From Ceratobasidium sp. AG-K (Eukaryota > Basidiomycota > Agaricomycetes > Cantharellales > Ceratobasidiaceae): a stretch of 64,000 nt of DNA. Under the pieces are notes generated by a model, which was not told the origin of the DNA, did not search any database, and saw nothing but the letters and a program-made list of their open reading frames with translations. Positions 38,050 to 49,911 of the stretch are shown here, piece by piece. Both the position numbers and the translations under genes were made by a program. The stretch spans positions 558,001 to 622,000 of the forward strand of contig JAWNGF010000006.1 of NCBI GenBank assembly GCA_037039685.1, read 5' to 3'. Each line of letters begins with the position of its first letter. Within the stretch, counting starts at the first letter, position 1.

Positions 38050-41000
38050 AGAATGGACGTGTCAACATAGATATCATCAGGGTACTGGAGTCTGAACGCA
38101 CACAAACTGAGGTTCGATCGATACGCTCAAATCTCTGAGCCCCGCCTCAGGTCGCATGCCACTTGTGCAGCACTCCATGGACGTTGCTCTGGGAGACTGG
38201 GTGCCATAGCCCATCGTTTATCAGAAGCGGAGAACAGACTGCGTCCGGGCCCTGAGTCTCCCAAGACTACGGACTCATCATCCTCCTGGCTCTCGGCGGT
38301 CGTGTGGGTTGCATAGCCTAAGCGGGCTGTGGAACACGTGTTCGGCATATACACTGCAATCGCGTCATCACCGTGACGTGAACGGATGTTAGGCATCATT
38401 TTAGATACAAATTTGGTAGGCACCTCACAAAAGGCAGCAAAGTCAAACGCAACCCCGTATTAGGGGACGTATCCTCATTTTCATGTCACCAGGACATAAA
38501 TCCGACGCGTACAGGGCGCATACAGGGACACAACACGATGTAACTAACAACTTTGCCTGTCAAGAGCAAGACCCCAGGCAGTAGGATATAGAGTATATTG
38601 GGGTGTCTTGTAGGTCGGTTGGTTATGCTAGCATAAATTTACATTCACTAGCAATCGGTGGACAAAGATCCGAGCAATCACGTGCCGCGGGTTTGTAGAC
38701 ATCGACCATGGACGCTCCCAAAGTGTCCGCATTGGCCATTGAGGCGTATGTAGCGCGGGGTCGCATAGTTTGACCTCGTGTGTAGAATTATTCACACGAA
38801 AGTGTAAATTGTCGCACCGGAACCGCATGAAGAGCCGGTTATTATCACAAAACTGTAGATACCTAATTAGGGTTAAATGTAAGCGAGTATGATAGAATGA
38901 GCGGAATTCACATATACGCAAAGTGAGTAACCAAAGGAAAATGGATAAAAGTACAGTACTTAATCATTCACTCAGCTCGGGAGCAATCCTTCATCCAAGT
39001 ACGGAATGTGCGCTTCCCCAAACCGTATCAACGGCGCTATCTTGGCCAAAGCTGGCCACAAAGGGGCGCTGAACTCAATAAGTCGACGTAGCGGGCCCGG
39101 AAAGTGTAGTCCGTATGAAGTTTTTGTCGGGGGCTTGTCACTTCAACCCGCCGTTCCGTTGATCGCTCAGGGCAGTGATAGAACAAAAACGTGCACTTGG
39201 CTCAATCGGACGAGGCACAATGGAGCTCGGTTCTACTATTTATCCCTGGTCAATCGCGCACAAATTGCATCAACTCGAGTGGCAGCGTCGTGAATACGTT
39301 ATCGAGTTTTGCTTATTCGGCGAGTCTTGATGTACGAAAAGCTAACTCGAGCTGATGGCGAGGGGGCTCATGCGAATACGCGCTCACGACTTTTGATTAT
39401 CGACCCAATGATGGTGACCGGATGAGGGGGAAGAACGAGACCGAGTTCCTGCCAGGGTACTGTACTGGGCGATCAGGCAGGTGTCGGTTGCATAGTCATG
39501 CATTTCAACTTAGCGCATACCGCAGTGCTAATTGAGGCTCCTAATGGCTCGTTTGCGTAAACAAGCCCTTATTAGCACGTGCGGGCTTCGCTGAGAAGTC
39601 AGCAAGTCAGGATTAAATTTCGCAAAATTAAGAGATCGCACTGATACACCCGTCGTCAACCGATAATATACAATTGCCAAACCTAAGTACTTAGATCTGC
39701 CATACAATACGTGCCAAGAAAGAAGGCCGACGAACCTCTAAGTGCGAGTACGGCGCAACATTTTAATCGGTGGCCAATGTCTAGATAGCGCGCTCCTCGT
39801 GCCTAAACCAGCCGGTCAAAACAGTCGTGAAAATTTACAATTAGGTGTTGAGCTCTGTGTCCGTGGTGGAGAAAAGTTCGATTCGACATAAAGTTGACAC
39901 GCTACTTCTCAGACGCTTCACTCCCCTGTCTCCTCTTTTTCCTGCATCCGCTCTCGCCCTTCCGGCCTCGTTCGGTGCACACCAACCCAGCGTCCTAGAC
40001 GCACAGATTTCGCTATTCTGTATCCGCCGACCCTCAGTCGCAGGGATGGGGGGGTGGGGCGGGCGCTCTAGAATTCGAAGCGGCTAAAGAATTCACCAGT
40101 ATGGTACAAAATTGCTTGGTTGAGGTACTCAACAAAAATCAAAAAAGCTACGGGGTGCACCATAGCTCAGTTTTGCTCGGGAGCCCTCTGTAAGGTTCTC
40201 GTAACCGATGTATCTTAGTTAGCCTAAGCGACGTAGTCGCTGTTAATGACAAGCCTTAACACAATCGATTTGGTAGTATAAACGAGAACAGGGGAATAGG
40301 CGGAAACCCGGGTCCTTTAAAGGACACCGGTCCGATACATGCGCATACAAGGAACCAAGTCGCCACGCCACGCGTGGCACCTCCACTCCATCTCGTAAGC
40401 ATTACCGTAACCGTTACGCTCGCCCTCCAGGTGGCTCCCAGCCACCTAACATCCCTGTGGTACGTTCACTCACTTCTTCTTTACATTTGTTCTCTTTCCT
40501 TTCCCACTTGCTCCTTCCCCACCGTCTCCGTCGCCTCCCTTTCCGTCCGCTGGCTTGATGACGAGGTCCTTGGGTGCGACGTACGGCCCGACCACTGTAG
40601 GACTCTTTTGTCCACAAAATTTGGGTCAAAGTCCACATATTATGGTTTCCATGCACCGGGGACATTTCCACAAAGAGTGGAAATGAACATTTCGCCCACT
40701 TTTATCTTCTCGAGATAAATTCAGATGTAGTTTTGCCTAAGTCCACTATTTACGGAAAAACTAAAAACTAAAAAAGGTGGATTTGAATGCTTAGAACGTA
40801 AAAAGACGGAGTGATTATGGGGCTAGTGTCTGAAATTTAAGGATGTGCACGCTGTGCCATGAAAAAAAAACGGTTTTGTTGAGCATAAAAACTGTCCAAA
40901 CCGTCAAGATTGGTGCCTGTGCCGCAAGAAGGGAAAAATCGTCATTTCTATTTCGGAAGGTAACAGCAACATCTGCTTACGGGTCTAATCGGTATCCTGA

Positions 41001-41722
41001 GTAGGCGCGTTGTTGGCGGCGTTGTCTATCAAAAGGTGCCGCATGTGGAGCGTGTTGCTTAGCTCCCACAGAAGCTGGTCTCCTGAGATATTGTCGCTTC
41101 GCATTTGGTTCATGAGATTCTGAACCGCGGCGCGAACTGATACAACTGTTAGAGTTTTGGGGCAACTAACACACGAGTGAAAAAAGCGGCACTCGAGAGG
41201 TACGGCTTGCCCGCACCCGAAGCACACCCAGGGCTGGGGATAGTTGAGTTCAGCACACATGGGCTTGGGTTGGGGACGAGGCCGCATCTACGAATCATTC
41301 GTTAGTGTCAGGTCACCCATTGCGTCAACACATATGTTGGAATTGGCAGGACTAAAACCCGGCGGTCAGGACAGAACAATGAACAAGCGACGGTGCAATA
41401 TAAAACGAGAAGTGGGAACGGGGGATGACGGTCAGCGATGAGCTGGCTGGGTTTATATATAACTCACAAACCGTTTGATCCGAGTGGAAATATGACGCGT
41501 AACTTGTTGTGCCTGTCACACGCCGTGGCTTACGCCAAGGCTGCCCCACTTGAGGATCTTCTCGTGCTAGAGGCCGATTTGAGGATGACGTTGGTGGCAC
41601 TGTAAGTGTGACGGAAGGTTTCTGGTTCCTGCAATGACTTCTGATTGCAAAAGGTGAGCCAACAAGGCAATTCCATAAAAATTGGAAAAGATACAAGACC
41701 CTAATTGAATTTGTACTAAAGG
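38050..41722. other. Gene-poor interval upstream of the retroelement block
   Basis: No recognisable gene between the 5' end of TPR-CHAT D and the first LTR, apart from one weak candidate at 40985-41287. Open frames are short and not protein-like. A pyrimidine-rich stretch lies around 40470-40560, and a few A-rich runs (for example near 40861). Confidence 0.45.
40985..41287 (-). CDS. Possible small cysteine-rich protein or exon
   Basis: The 100-codon minus-strand frame has six cysteines in a compact region: CAELNYPQPWVCFGCGQAV, then a further Cys, HSCVSC and PK. The spacing could bind zinc. The C-terminal half is a plausible helix (LLWELSNTLHMRHLLIDNA). I know no family for it, and it could be one exon of a longer gene. 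Weak support, given only because composition is more protein-like than in neighbouring frames. Confidence 0.25.
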   Translation of the reverse strand: MRPRPQPKPMCAELNYPQPWVCFGCGQAVPLECRFFHSCVSCPKTLTVVSVRAAVQNLMNQMRSDNISGDQLLWELSNTLHMRHLLIDNAANNAPTQDTD

Positions 41723-42143
41723 TGTCACAACCTTTTGTTGCCTTGTTTGTTGCTCTGTTTGGTCTCGTTCTGCTCACCTTGGCGCATTTAGTCGCTATTA
41801 TGTAAGCCATGACCGCGGGACATGCTCGCCTGGCTAGCTTCACTTGTTCCTTGTTTTCCATGGACTTGTCATGCCTCCTTTGTTCTGGCCTTGCTTCTCT
41901 TGGACTCCTGCTTTCTCCCCTTTGTTGCATACTCTCTATTGTACATAGCCACAGTAGATAGTACATATACCAGCAACACAAGTCTTGTGAGAACAAGACT
42001 TGTTCTCTTGTTGTTTTCCCAACACTCATTGTGCAACTCACTTAGGCCTTAGTTGCCATCCATTTGACCTTTGCCATTGTCCCAACCCCCATCCTCACTG
42101 CCTGTGGAGTCTCGGCCTCCAAGGTTTGGTTAGGGTTGTGACA
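41723..42143 (+). repeat. LTR a (5' LTR of element 1), 421 bp
   Basis: Starts TGTCACAACC and ends GGTTGTGACA. It contains the ACAAGTCTTG/CAAGACTTGT inverted repeat seen in the other LTRs. It is followed two bases later by the self-priming PBS at 42146-42157. Confidence 0.9.
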
Positions 42144-42557
42144 CTAGAACAAGTCTTCTTGCCTTGGTCACAGATACAGCCTTTGTCGCTGTTGGAACCA
42201 GGTTTATCATCACCGGGATATCTCTGAGCACTGCACACCCTTCACCATTGATAGCTAACACCCCTATCTCTCTCCTGCATCATTTACATGTTGAGGCATA
42301 TTGCAGCTTGCATCCATTAGCACGTTGACGACGTCCCCTATCCTCTGATATCACTGAGCCGTTGCCACCTAATCAGGAAGCGCCGCTCATATATTCTATT
42401 GGAACAAGGACCTCTGACACACTTTTGCCTTGAACCTATCGTCAACTAGGTTCCCCCTTCTATCTATCTCTACCCAGGGGACTTTTCACTTTTTGATAAT
42501 CAGCGCTACTAGCCATATTTGGTTGCAGCGCACCAGGAAGCGCATTTATTATAGCTC

Positions 42558-44252
42558 ATGTTGGTTAACCCAAGAGGGGAATTGGTTTCAGGATGCATCA
42601 GTAGAACCTTTGGCCTAGGACGCTCAACATCCCAGATTCCAAGTGCAACCGGCATCATGTCAGGCAAGACAGGGACTTCTCAATTGGATCCTACAGTTCA
42701 GGGAACCAAGCCGTATCAAGTATCATTTGGTGTAGGAGCCCCAGCAGCTACATTGTTGCCACCCAATGCAAACCGCAATAATGCCTCCATGTGCACTGGG
42801 GACCTCCAAGCCCCAGAACCAGAAGCAAGTAGATGAGTGGAAACCAGACCATCAGACCAATAAATTGAGAGCCATCTAGAAAGTGGTCAATGGTACAACA
42901 CTTGCGGGACCACCAATGAGGATATTGCTGCCTTCCTACTTAGAATTGCACAACAAGTCAAAATCACTAGTAGACGTGTTGATAATATCCACCAATGGAT
43001 ACTCTACAATTCAGGAGATGGTGACCTAAATCTTCAAAACATTCAAGCCACTCAAGCTGACGTTCAAACCAATCAAGCGCTCCTCAATACTATGCAAAAC
43101 AATATGGACATTTTGATTCACCAGGCCGGGGGACGCGCTTATCAGCCTGGTAACCAAGGAAGAAAGGGAAATCTTGACACATTGCAACCTCAGGGCGGGA
43201 CCCCTCTTAATCAACAAGCACTAGGGAGGTCTATTGGGCGGTTTACAATTGGTCCGGGCCCAGCAGCTCCACCTGCCGCTAGCACTACTCCCGCTGCTCC
43301 CCGGACTTCCAAGAAGAGTTTGGCCAGCAAACCCTCTGAGTACAACAGCAAACACGGTCAGAAGGCTAGGGACTTTACCTTTGCCTGCAACCTCTACATC
43401 AATACCTCAGACCTGTGTTACAATACAATGGATCAGCAGATCCTCTTCATCATTTCATACCTGAGGGGGGAAGCCAGGGAATGGATTTGTCCTTTCCTTG
43501 AGCAGGAAATGGCTGGTGCCCCTCAACCAATCCTTAACAACATGACCCTCTTTGAAGAAGCCTTTGAAGAGGCCTTTGGCAAGGTAGAGCAAGTGGAAGT
43601 TTACTGGCAGAAATATCGAAATCTGAAACAAACCAAGTTGGTGGTCAATTATATTTCAAATTTCCGAACTTATTCCAGTGCTCTGGGCTACAATGAGACT
43701 ACCCTCAAAGACAATTTCTATTCTGGCCTCAAGGACAAAATCCAAGATGGCCTGTCAATTCAAAACATTGATTGCCACGTTGTTACCCTCACACAGTTGA
43801 TGAATCATGTGTCTAGGATTGACGCAAACCTTATCACACAAAATTTGGAGAAAAAAGCCAAGGGCCCGGAGAAGGCAACACCAAGCAGAACCTTCAAAAA
43901 GGTGACCAGGAGCGCAACAGCGCAGAAGATGGAATTCAAGGAAGGGGACAAGATTTACACCATGGGACCAAAAGGCGCAACCCGGGGACAAATTACAAAG
44001 ATTGGCAAGAACAAGAAAGGGTTCAAGATTCCCACTATCAAATGGGAAGATGGATCTGAAAGCAAACTTCCATTCCCCTACCTACGCTTAAACACTCGCA
44101 CGGTGGCAGGAGTTGAGGTGGCAGCAACCAGCAGTTTGGAACTCACCTGTTACTGCTGTCAAAAGAAGGGTCATATTGCCAAAAATTGCGTCGTCAAAAT
44201 AGCCGCCTTAGAGGAAGTTTCTGATGAGGGATCAGGAAAAGGCAGTGTCTGA
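42558..44252 (+). pseudogene. Element 1 gag remnant
   Basis: Colinear with the element 2 gag: the N-terminal SFGVGAPAAT region, the QALLNTMQN coiled-coil-like part, the capsid-like gag domain (KARDFTFACNLYI...; YLRGEAREWI), and a zinc knuckle CYCCQKKGHIAKNC near the C-terminus. Stops at about 42837 (TGA where element 2 has CGA) and 42863 break the N-terminal third; from 43092 on the frame is open. In the knuckle the second residue after the first Cys is Cys where element 2 has Arg (CGC to TGC), another CpG-type change. Confidence 0.85.
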
Positions 44253-44296
44253 AGGGAGCGTCAGGCGCCCTGAAGACAGAATTAGATTGTGTTGCT

Positions 44297-45031
44297 ATGG
44301 AGAATCAAAATCAGTCTGTAAACAAAATATATTTATGTTCCACCAAATACGCAGACCAACTCTGTGTGCCAATAACAATCGAAAGCCTGAAACACCCTAT
44401 CACAGTTGCTATGATTGACTCCGGTGCCTCCAGAAACTTTGTCAATTCCAAATATATTGCTAGACATAAAATCCCTACAAAAAAGAAGAAAGTGGCGTGG
44501 CGGGTGCAGGTCATTGATGGACGGCCAATAGCAAATGGACTTATTGAGCAGGAGGCTACCTTCCAAATTATTATGAACAATCATGTGGAGGAAATCACTT
44601 GCAATGTAGCGCCTTTGGGACAACACACAGTAGTCTTAGGCATACCATGGTTGAAAAAGCATAATCCACAAATCGATTGGACAGGAGGAACACTAGAATT
44701 CAATTCACACTTCTGTGCGTCCAAATGTCTTTACAGAGAGTGCAGCGCATTAGAAGGGGCGGTAGTGGGAAAACTTCCCAACAAGTATCTGGAGTTTCAG
44801 GACATTTTTGTTGCAAAAGAAGTTGATAAACTCCCACCACATTGACCCTATGACCTCAAAATTGAACTGGAACCTGGCGCTAAACCCAAGATTGGGGTGG
44901 TCTATTTGTTAACCAAAGAAGAAGACCAAATCCTGAAAGCATGGATTGACAAAAACTTGGAAAAGGGATTCATTGTTCCATCCACCTCTGAATGGGCATC
45001 ACCAGTCATGTTTGTCCGTTGCCATGATATT
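44297..45031 (+). pseudogene. Element 1 pol, 5' part (protease and start of RT)
   Basis: Encodes the aspartic protease motif MIDSGASRNFV and the beginning of reverse transcriptase. A TGA at 44843-44845 stands where element 2 has an Arg codon in PPHRPYDL. The frame ends at 45031, where the LTR of element 2 is inserted; it resumes at 52578 with the expected DGVPQ...PRLCMDYRYLNRW segment. Confidence 0.88.
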
Positions 45032-45295
45032 TGTCACGACCTTTTCCTTTTCTCTCTTCTGTGTTCTGTTTGGCTCGTGTTTGGTCTCGTTCTCCTCGCC
45101 TTGGCGCATATAGTCGCCTTTATGTAAGCCATGACCGCGGGACATGCCTGCCTGGCTAGTCCCAGTTTTCCCTTGGCGCCCATGGACTTATCACGTTCCC
45201 TTTGTTCTGTCCTCGCTTCCCTCGGACTCTTGCCTTTTCTCCTTTTTGTCTTCCCTTGTCGCCTGCTCTCTATTGTACATAGCCACAGTAGTTAG

Positions 45296-45303
45296 TATAT
45301 ATA
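45296..45303 (+). promoter_or_regulatory. LTR TATA box
   Basis: TATATATA, about 33 bp upstream of the sequence complementary to the PBS, which is the expected RNA 5' end in a self-priming element. The same spacing is found in LTR d. Confidence 0.65.
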
Positions 45304-45311
45304 CCAGCGAC

Positions 45312-45337
45312 ACAAGTCTTGCCCCCACAAGACTTGT
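45312..45337 (+). repeat. LTR inverted repeat
   Basis: ACAAGTCTTG, a six-base spacer CCCCCA, then CAAGACTTGT: a perfect 10-bp stem. The right arm overlaps the presumed RNA start; the left arm repeats nine bases of the PBS. It is conserved in the other LTRs with altered loops. Confidence 0.85.
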
Positions 45338-45459
45338 TCTCTTGTTGTTTTCCCCTCACACAATTGCGTGACTCACTTAGGCCTTAGTTGCCGCCCCAAC
45401 CCCCATCATCACTACCTGTGGAGTCTCGGCCTCCAAGGTTCGGCTAGGGTTGTGACACT

Positions 45460-45471
45460 AGAACAAGTCTT
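45460..45471 (+). promoter_or_regulatory. Primer binding site, self-priming type
   Basis: AGAACAAGTCTT, two bases after the LTR end, is the exact reverse complement of AAGACTTGTTCT (45329-45340) in the LTR just downstream of its TATA box. This matches the Tf1 scheme, in which the mRNA 5' end folds back and primes reverse transcription instead of a tRNA. Conserved in element 1 (42146-42157 with 41995-42006). Confidence 0.75.
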
Positions 45472-45865
45472 CTCGCCTTTGCCGCGGATACAGCCCTCGT
45501 CGCTGTCGGAACCAGGTTTATCATCACCGGGATATCTCTGAGCAATTGCACACCCTTCACCATTGATAGCTAATACCCCTATATCTCCCCTGCATCATTT
45601 ACACGTCGAGGCATATTGCAGCTCGCATCCATTAGCCTGTTAAAGACGTCCCCTATCCTCTGATATCACTGAGCCGTTGCCACCTAATCAGGAAGCGCCG
45701 CTTACATATTCTATTGGAACAAGGACCTCTGAGACCCTCGCCTTGAACCTACCGTCGACTAGGTTCCCCCTACTTATCCATCTCTACCCAGGGGATTTTC
45801 TCTTCACCAACAAGTACTAGCCATATTTGGTCGCAGCGCACCAGGAAGCGCATTTATTATAGCTC

Positions 45866-47548
45866 ATGTCAATCTACCCAGGAGAGGGATCAGTGGCAGG
45901 ACGCATCAGAACAACCTTTGGTCTAGGCCGATCTACATCCCAAGTTCCAAGTGCAACCAACATTATGTCCGGAGACGCAGGGACCAGTCGATCGGATCCT
46001 ACGGTCCAGGGAACGGAGTCACATCAAGTTTCCTTTGGTGTTGGAGCCCCAGCGGCTACATCATCTCCGCCCAATGCAAATCGCGATAACGCCTCCATGC
46101 GCACTGGGGATCTTCACCCCCCAGAAGCTAGTGGACGAGTGGAGACGATACCATCGGACCAATATATCGAAGACCAGTTGGAAAATGGTCAATGGTACAA
46201 CAATTGCGGAACCACTAATGAAGACATTGCCGCGTTCCTACTCGAAATAGCGCGACGGGTCGAAATCACGAACAGACGCGTTGACAACATTCATCAATGG
46301 GTACTCTGGAATGCAGGAGATGGCGACCTCAACCTACAAAGTATTCAGGCCACTCAAGCCGATGTTCAAACAAATCAAGCGCTCCTCAATACCATGCAGA
46401 ACGACATGGACATTCTAATTCTTCAAGCAGGAGGGCGCGCTTACCAACCTCGTAACCAAGGAACAGGAGCAAATCCCGGCGTATCGCAACCCCCGGGCGG
46501 GACTCCCCTCAATCAACAAGCACTAGGAAGGTCCACTGGACGATTCACACTTGGTTCAGCTCCCGTCGCCACTCAGGGTATAACCCCCACTGCTCCTCGA
46601 ACTGCTAAAAAGAGTTCAGCCAGCAAACCTCCCAAATACAATGGCGAACGCGGTCAGAAGGCTAGGGACTTTACCTTCGCCTGTAACCTCTACATCAGTA
46701 CTTCGGAGTTGCGTTACGATACAGTAGATCAGCAGATCCTCTTTGTTGTCTCGTACCTAAGGGGGGAAGCCAGGGAATGGATTCGCCCATTCCTTGAGAA
46801 AGAAATGTCTGGCATCCCTCAACCTATCCTTAACGACATGACCCTTTTCGAGGAAGCCTTCGAGGAAGCCTTTGGCGAAGTAGAGCAAGCGGAAGTTTAT
46901 CGGCAAAAATATCGAAATCTGAAACAAACCAAGTCAGTGGTCGACTACATTTCGAATTTCCGAACCTATTCCAGCGCCTTGGGTTACAATGAGGCCACCC
47001 TCAAAGACGATTTTTACTCAGGGCTCAAAGACGAAATCCAGGACGTCATGTCAATTCAGAGCATTGATCGCCACATCATTTCCCTGACACAGTTGATGAA
47101 TCACGCGTCTAGGATTGATGCAAGCCTTATTGCACGAAATCTGGAGAAAAAGGCCAAGGGCCTGGAGAAGGCGACATCGAGCGGAACCTTCAAGAAGGTG
47201 ACCACGAGCGCAACAGCGCAGAAGACACAATTCAAGGAGGGAGACAGGGTGTATACCATGGGACCAAAGGGCGCAACCAGGGGACAAATTACAAAAATTG
47301 GGAACAACAAGAAGGGCTTCAAAATTCCCACCATCAAATGGGAAGATGGCTCTGAGAGCGAACTCCCATTCCCCTACCTTCGCCTAAACACCCGCACGGT
47401 CGCAGGAATTGAAATGGCAGCAACCAGTAGTTCAGAACTCACTTGTTACCGCTGCCAGAAGAAGGGCCACATCGCGAAAAATTGCGTCGTCAAGATAGCC
47501 GCTCTGGAAGAAGTCTCTGATGAGGAGTCGGGAAAAGGCAGTGTCTGA
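45866..47548 (+). CDS. gag: Element 2 Gag
   Basis: Capsid/nucleocapsid polyprotein of 560 residues that packages element RNA. From the N-terminus: a Ser/Gly-rich leader, a polar acidic region, a helical stretch with QALLNTMQNDMDILILQAGG, a linker rich in Pro and Gln, and the retrotransposon gag domain (KARDFTFACNLYI; YLRGEAREWIRPFLEKEM; YRQKYRNLKQT). A charged segment and one zinc knuckle CYRCQKKGHIAKNC (CX2CX4HX4C) follow near residue 535. The frame is fully open and rich in CG, unlike the element 1 copy. The stop at 47546-47548 lies just after a candidate -1 frameshift heptamer. Confidence 0.93.
   Translation: MSIYPGEGSVAGRIRTTFGLGRSTSQVPSATNIMSGDAGTSRSDPTVQGTESHQVSFGVGAPAATSSPPNANRDNASMRTGDLHPPEASGRVETIPSDQYIEDQLENGQWYNNCGTTNEDIAAFLLEIARRVEITNRRVDNIHQWVLWNAGDGDLNLQSIQATQADVQTNQALLNTMQNDMDILILQAGGRAYQPRNQGTGANPGVSQPPGGTPLNQQALGRSTGRFTLGSAPVATQGITPTAPRTAKKSSASKPPKYNGERGQKARDFTFACNLYISTSELRYDTVDQQILFVVSYLRGEAREWIRPFLEKEMSGIPQPILNDMTLFEEAFEEAFGEVEQAEVYRQKYRNLKQTKSVVDYISNFRTYSSALGYNEATLKDDFYSGLKDEIQDVMSIQSIDRHIISLTQLMNHASRIDASLIARNLEKKAKGLEKATSSGTFKKVTTSATAQKTQFKEGDRVYTMGPKGATRGQITKIGNNKKGFKIPTIKWEDGSESELPFPYLRLNTRTVAGIEMAATSSSELTCYRCQKKGHIAKNCVVKIAALEEVSDEESGKGSV
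47530..47536 (+). promoter_or_regulatory. Candidate -1 frameshift slippery site
   Basis: GGGAAAA read in the gag frame as (tc)G GGA AAA, the X XXY YYZ form. Slipping back one base gives exactly the pol frame, which is open from here to the pol ATG at 47593. A hairpin with a 7-base-pair stem (one A-G mismatch) at 47549-47567 follows 12 nt later. In element 1 the first G is A (tca gga aaa). Confidence 0.5.
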
Positions 47549-49057
47549 AGGGAGCATCAGGCGCCCTGAAGACAGAATTAGATCGTGTTGCCATGGAGAA
47601 TCGTAATCAGTCTGTAAACGAATTATATCTTTGTTCCACCGAATACGCAGACCAACTCCGTGTGCCAATAACGATCGAAAGCCTGAAAAACCTTATCACC
47701 GTTGCTATGATTGATTCCGGCGCCTCCGGGAACTTCATCAATTCTGAATATATCTCTAAACACAAAATCCCTACGAAAAAGAAAAAAGTGGCACGACGGG
47801 TACAAGTTATAGATGGACGCCCAATTGCAAATGGACTAATCGAGCGGGAAGCAACTTTCCATGTCATCATGAATGATCACGTCGAAGAAATCACATGCGA
47901 CGTGGCTCCCTTAGGACGGCACACTGTGGTCTTGGGAATCCCTTGGTTGAAGAAGCATAACCCTCAAATCAATTGGTCAAAAGGGACATTGGAGTTCAAC
48001 TCGGAGTTCTGCGTGTCGGAATGCCTGTGTGAAGATCTCAACGCCATAGAAGGGGGAATAGTGGGAAAACTTCCCAACGAATACCTTGAATTCCAGGATG
48101 TCTTTGTCGCCAAGGAGGTTGATAAGCTTCCCCCTCACCGGCCCTATGATCTCAAAATTGAACTCGAATCTGGTGCAAAACCCAAAATTGGGGTTGTTTA
48201 CTCATTAACCAAGGAGGAAGATAGAATCCTAAAGGCCTGGATCAACGAGAACCTGGAAAAAGGCTTCATCGTTCCCTCAACTTCTCAATGGGCATCACCA
48301 GTTATGTTTGTCCGCCGTCACGACATCGATGGTGTACCCCAACCACCAAGATTATGCATGGATTATCGGTACCTTAACAGGTGGACAAAGAAGAACCGAT
48401 ACCCCCTACCCCGAACGGATGACCTAATTGAGCGAGTCAAAGGGGCCAAGATCTTTACCAAATTAGATCTGAAATCGGGCTACAACCTAGTCAGGGTCGC
48501 AGAAGAAGACGTATACAAAACGGCCTTTAGAACTAAATATGGCCTGTTTGAAACCAAAGTCATGCCGTTTGGCCTGACCAATGCTCCAGCAACGTTCCAG
48601 AATATGATGGACATGGAGTTCAGGGACATTAAAGGAGTCTACGTGGAAATCTACATTGATGACATCTTAATCTTCTCCAAAGAACCTGAAGAACATCCAT
48701 CTCATGTGAAAGAAGTACTTCGTCGACTACAACGCCTGGGTCTATATTGCTCCCTCAAGAAGTGTTCGTTCCATGTTTCAAAGGTTGACTATCTGGGTCT
48801 GGTAATCTCGGGAGAAGTTGTTGAAATGCAAGAAGAAAAGGTGTCAGCGATCAAGAGGTGGCCCGTTCCCAAAAACGTTACAGATGTACAAACATTCCTA
48901 GGGTTTGCAAACTTCTATCAGCGATTTATCCAAGGCTATACCCACATAGCGCGACCTCTCTATGACTTAACAATGAAAGGGAAACCCTGGGAATGGACCA
49001 AGGAAACACAGGCCAGCTTTGAGCGAATAATTCAAGAATTCCAACAAGCACCGATAC

Positions 49058-49482
49058 TGTCACAACCCTAGCCGAACCTTGGAGGCCAAGACTCCACAGG
49101 TAATGATGATGGGGGTTGGGGCGGCAACTAAGGCCTAAGTGAGTCACGCGATTGTGTGAGGGGAAAACAACAAGAGAACAAGTCTTGTGGGGGCAAGACT
49201 TGTGTCGCTGGTATATATACTAACTACTGTGGCTATGTACAATAGAGAGCAGGCGACAAGGGAGGACAAAAGGAGAAAAGGCAAGAGTCCGAGGGAAGCG
49301 AGGACAGAACAAAGGGAACGTGATAAGTCCATGGTCACCAAGGGAAAACTGGAACTAGCCAGGCAGGCATGTCCCGCGGTCATGGCTTACATAAAGGCGA
49401 CTATATGCGCCAAGGCGAGGAGAACGAGACCAAACACGAGCCAAACAGAACACAGAAGGGAAAAAAGGAAAAGGTCGTGACA
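49058..49482 (-). mobile_element. LTR c: solo LTR in reverse orientation inside element 2 RT
   Basis: 425 bp, the reverse complement of LTRs b and d, with target duplication GATAC at 49053-49057 and 49483-49487. It is the product of a full-element insertion followed by LTR-LTR recombination. It is the youngest of the three layered insertions, since it lies within element 2. Confidence 0.93.
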
Positions 49483-49894
49483 GATACTACTGCAACCGGA
49501 TCAAGAAAAGGGATTCATCATTGAGTGCGATGCATCAGACAAGGCCACAGGAGCAGTCCTCAGCCAATATGGGACGGATAACAAACTTCACCCTGTCGCC
49601 TTCATGTCCAAAAGCCTGTCACCAGCGGAGCGGAACTACGATATTTTTGATAAGGAACTTTTGGCAATCATTAAGGCCTTTAAAGAATGGCGCCATCTAT
49701 TGGAAGGAACTGAAATTCCGGTACTACTTATTACCGATCACAAGAATCTGGAATATTTTATGACATCGAAAGTCATTACCAAGCGACAGAACAGATGGGC
49801 CGTCTTCCTGTCAGAACTCAATTTCCAGATCAAGTATCGGGCTGGCGGACTTAATGGAAAAGCCGATGCACTCAGCTGACGAAGCGACCATGAC

Positions 49895-49911
49895 CTAGAA
49901 GGGGGAGTAGT
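49895..49911 (+). promoter_or_regulatory. Candidate central polypurine tract (element 2)
   Basis: CTAGAAGGGGGAGTAGT lies between RNase H and integrase and closely resembles the tract next to the 3' LTR. The element 1 counterpart (53715-53731) is identical over 17 bases to the element 1 3' PPT. Confidence 0.5.

Larger units (their letters stand above)
45032..45457 (+). repeat. LTR b (5' LTR of element 2), 426 bp
   Basis: TGTCACGACC...GGTTGTGACA. Contains TATATATA at 45296-45303. The presumed transcript start region is about 33 bp downstream, at AAGACTTGTTCT (45329-45340). Confidence 0.93.

Noticed and set aside
41352..42041. 229-codon minus-strand open frame
   Set aside because: About half lies antisense in LTR a; the equivalent antisense frames recur in the other LTR copies and are a property of the LTR sequence.
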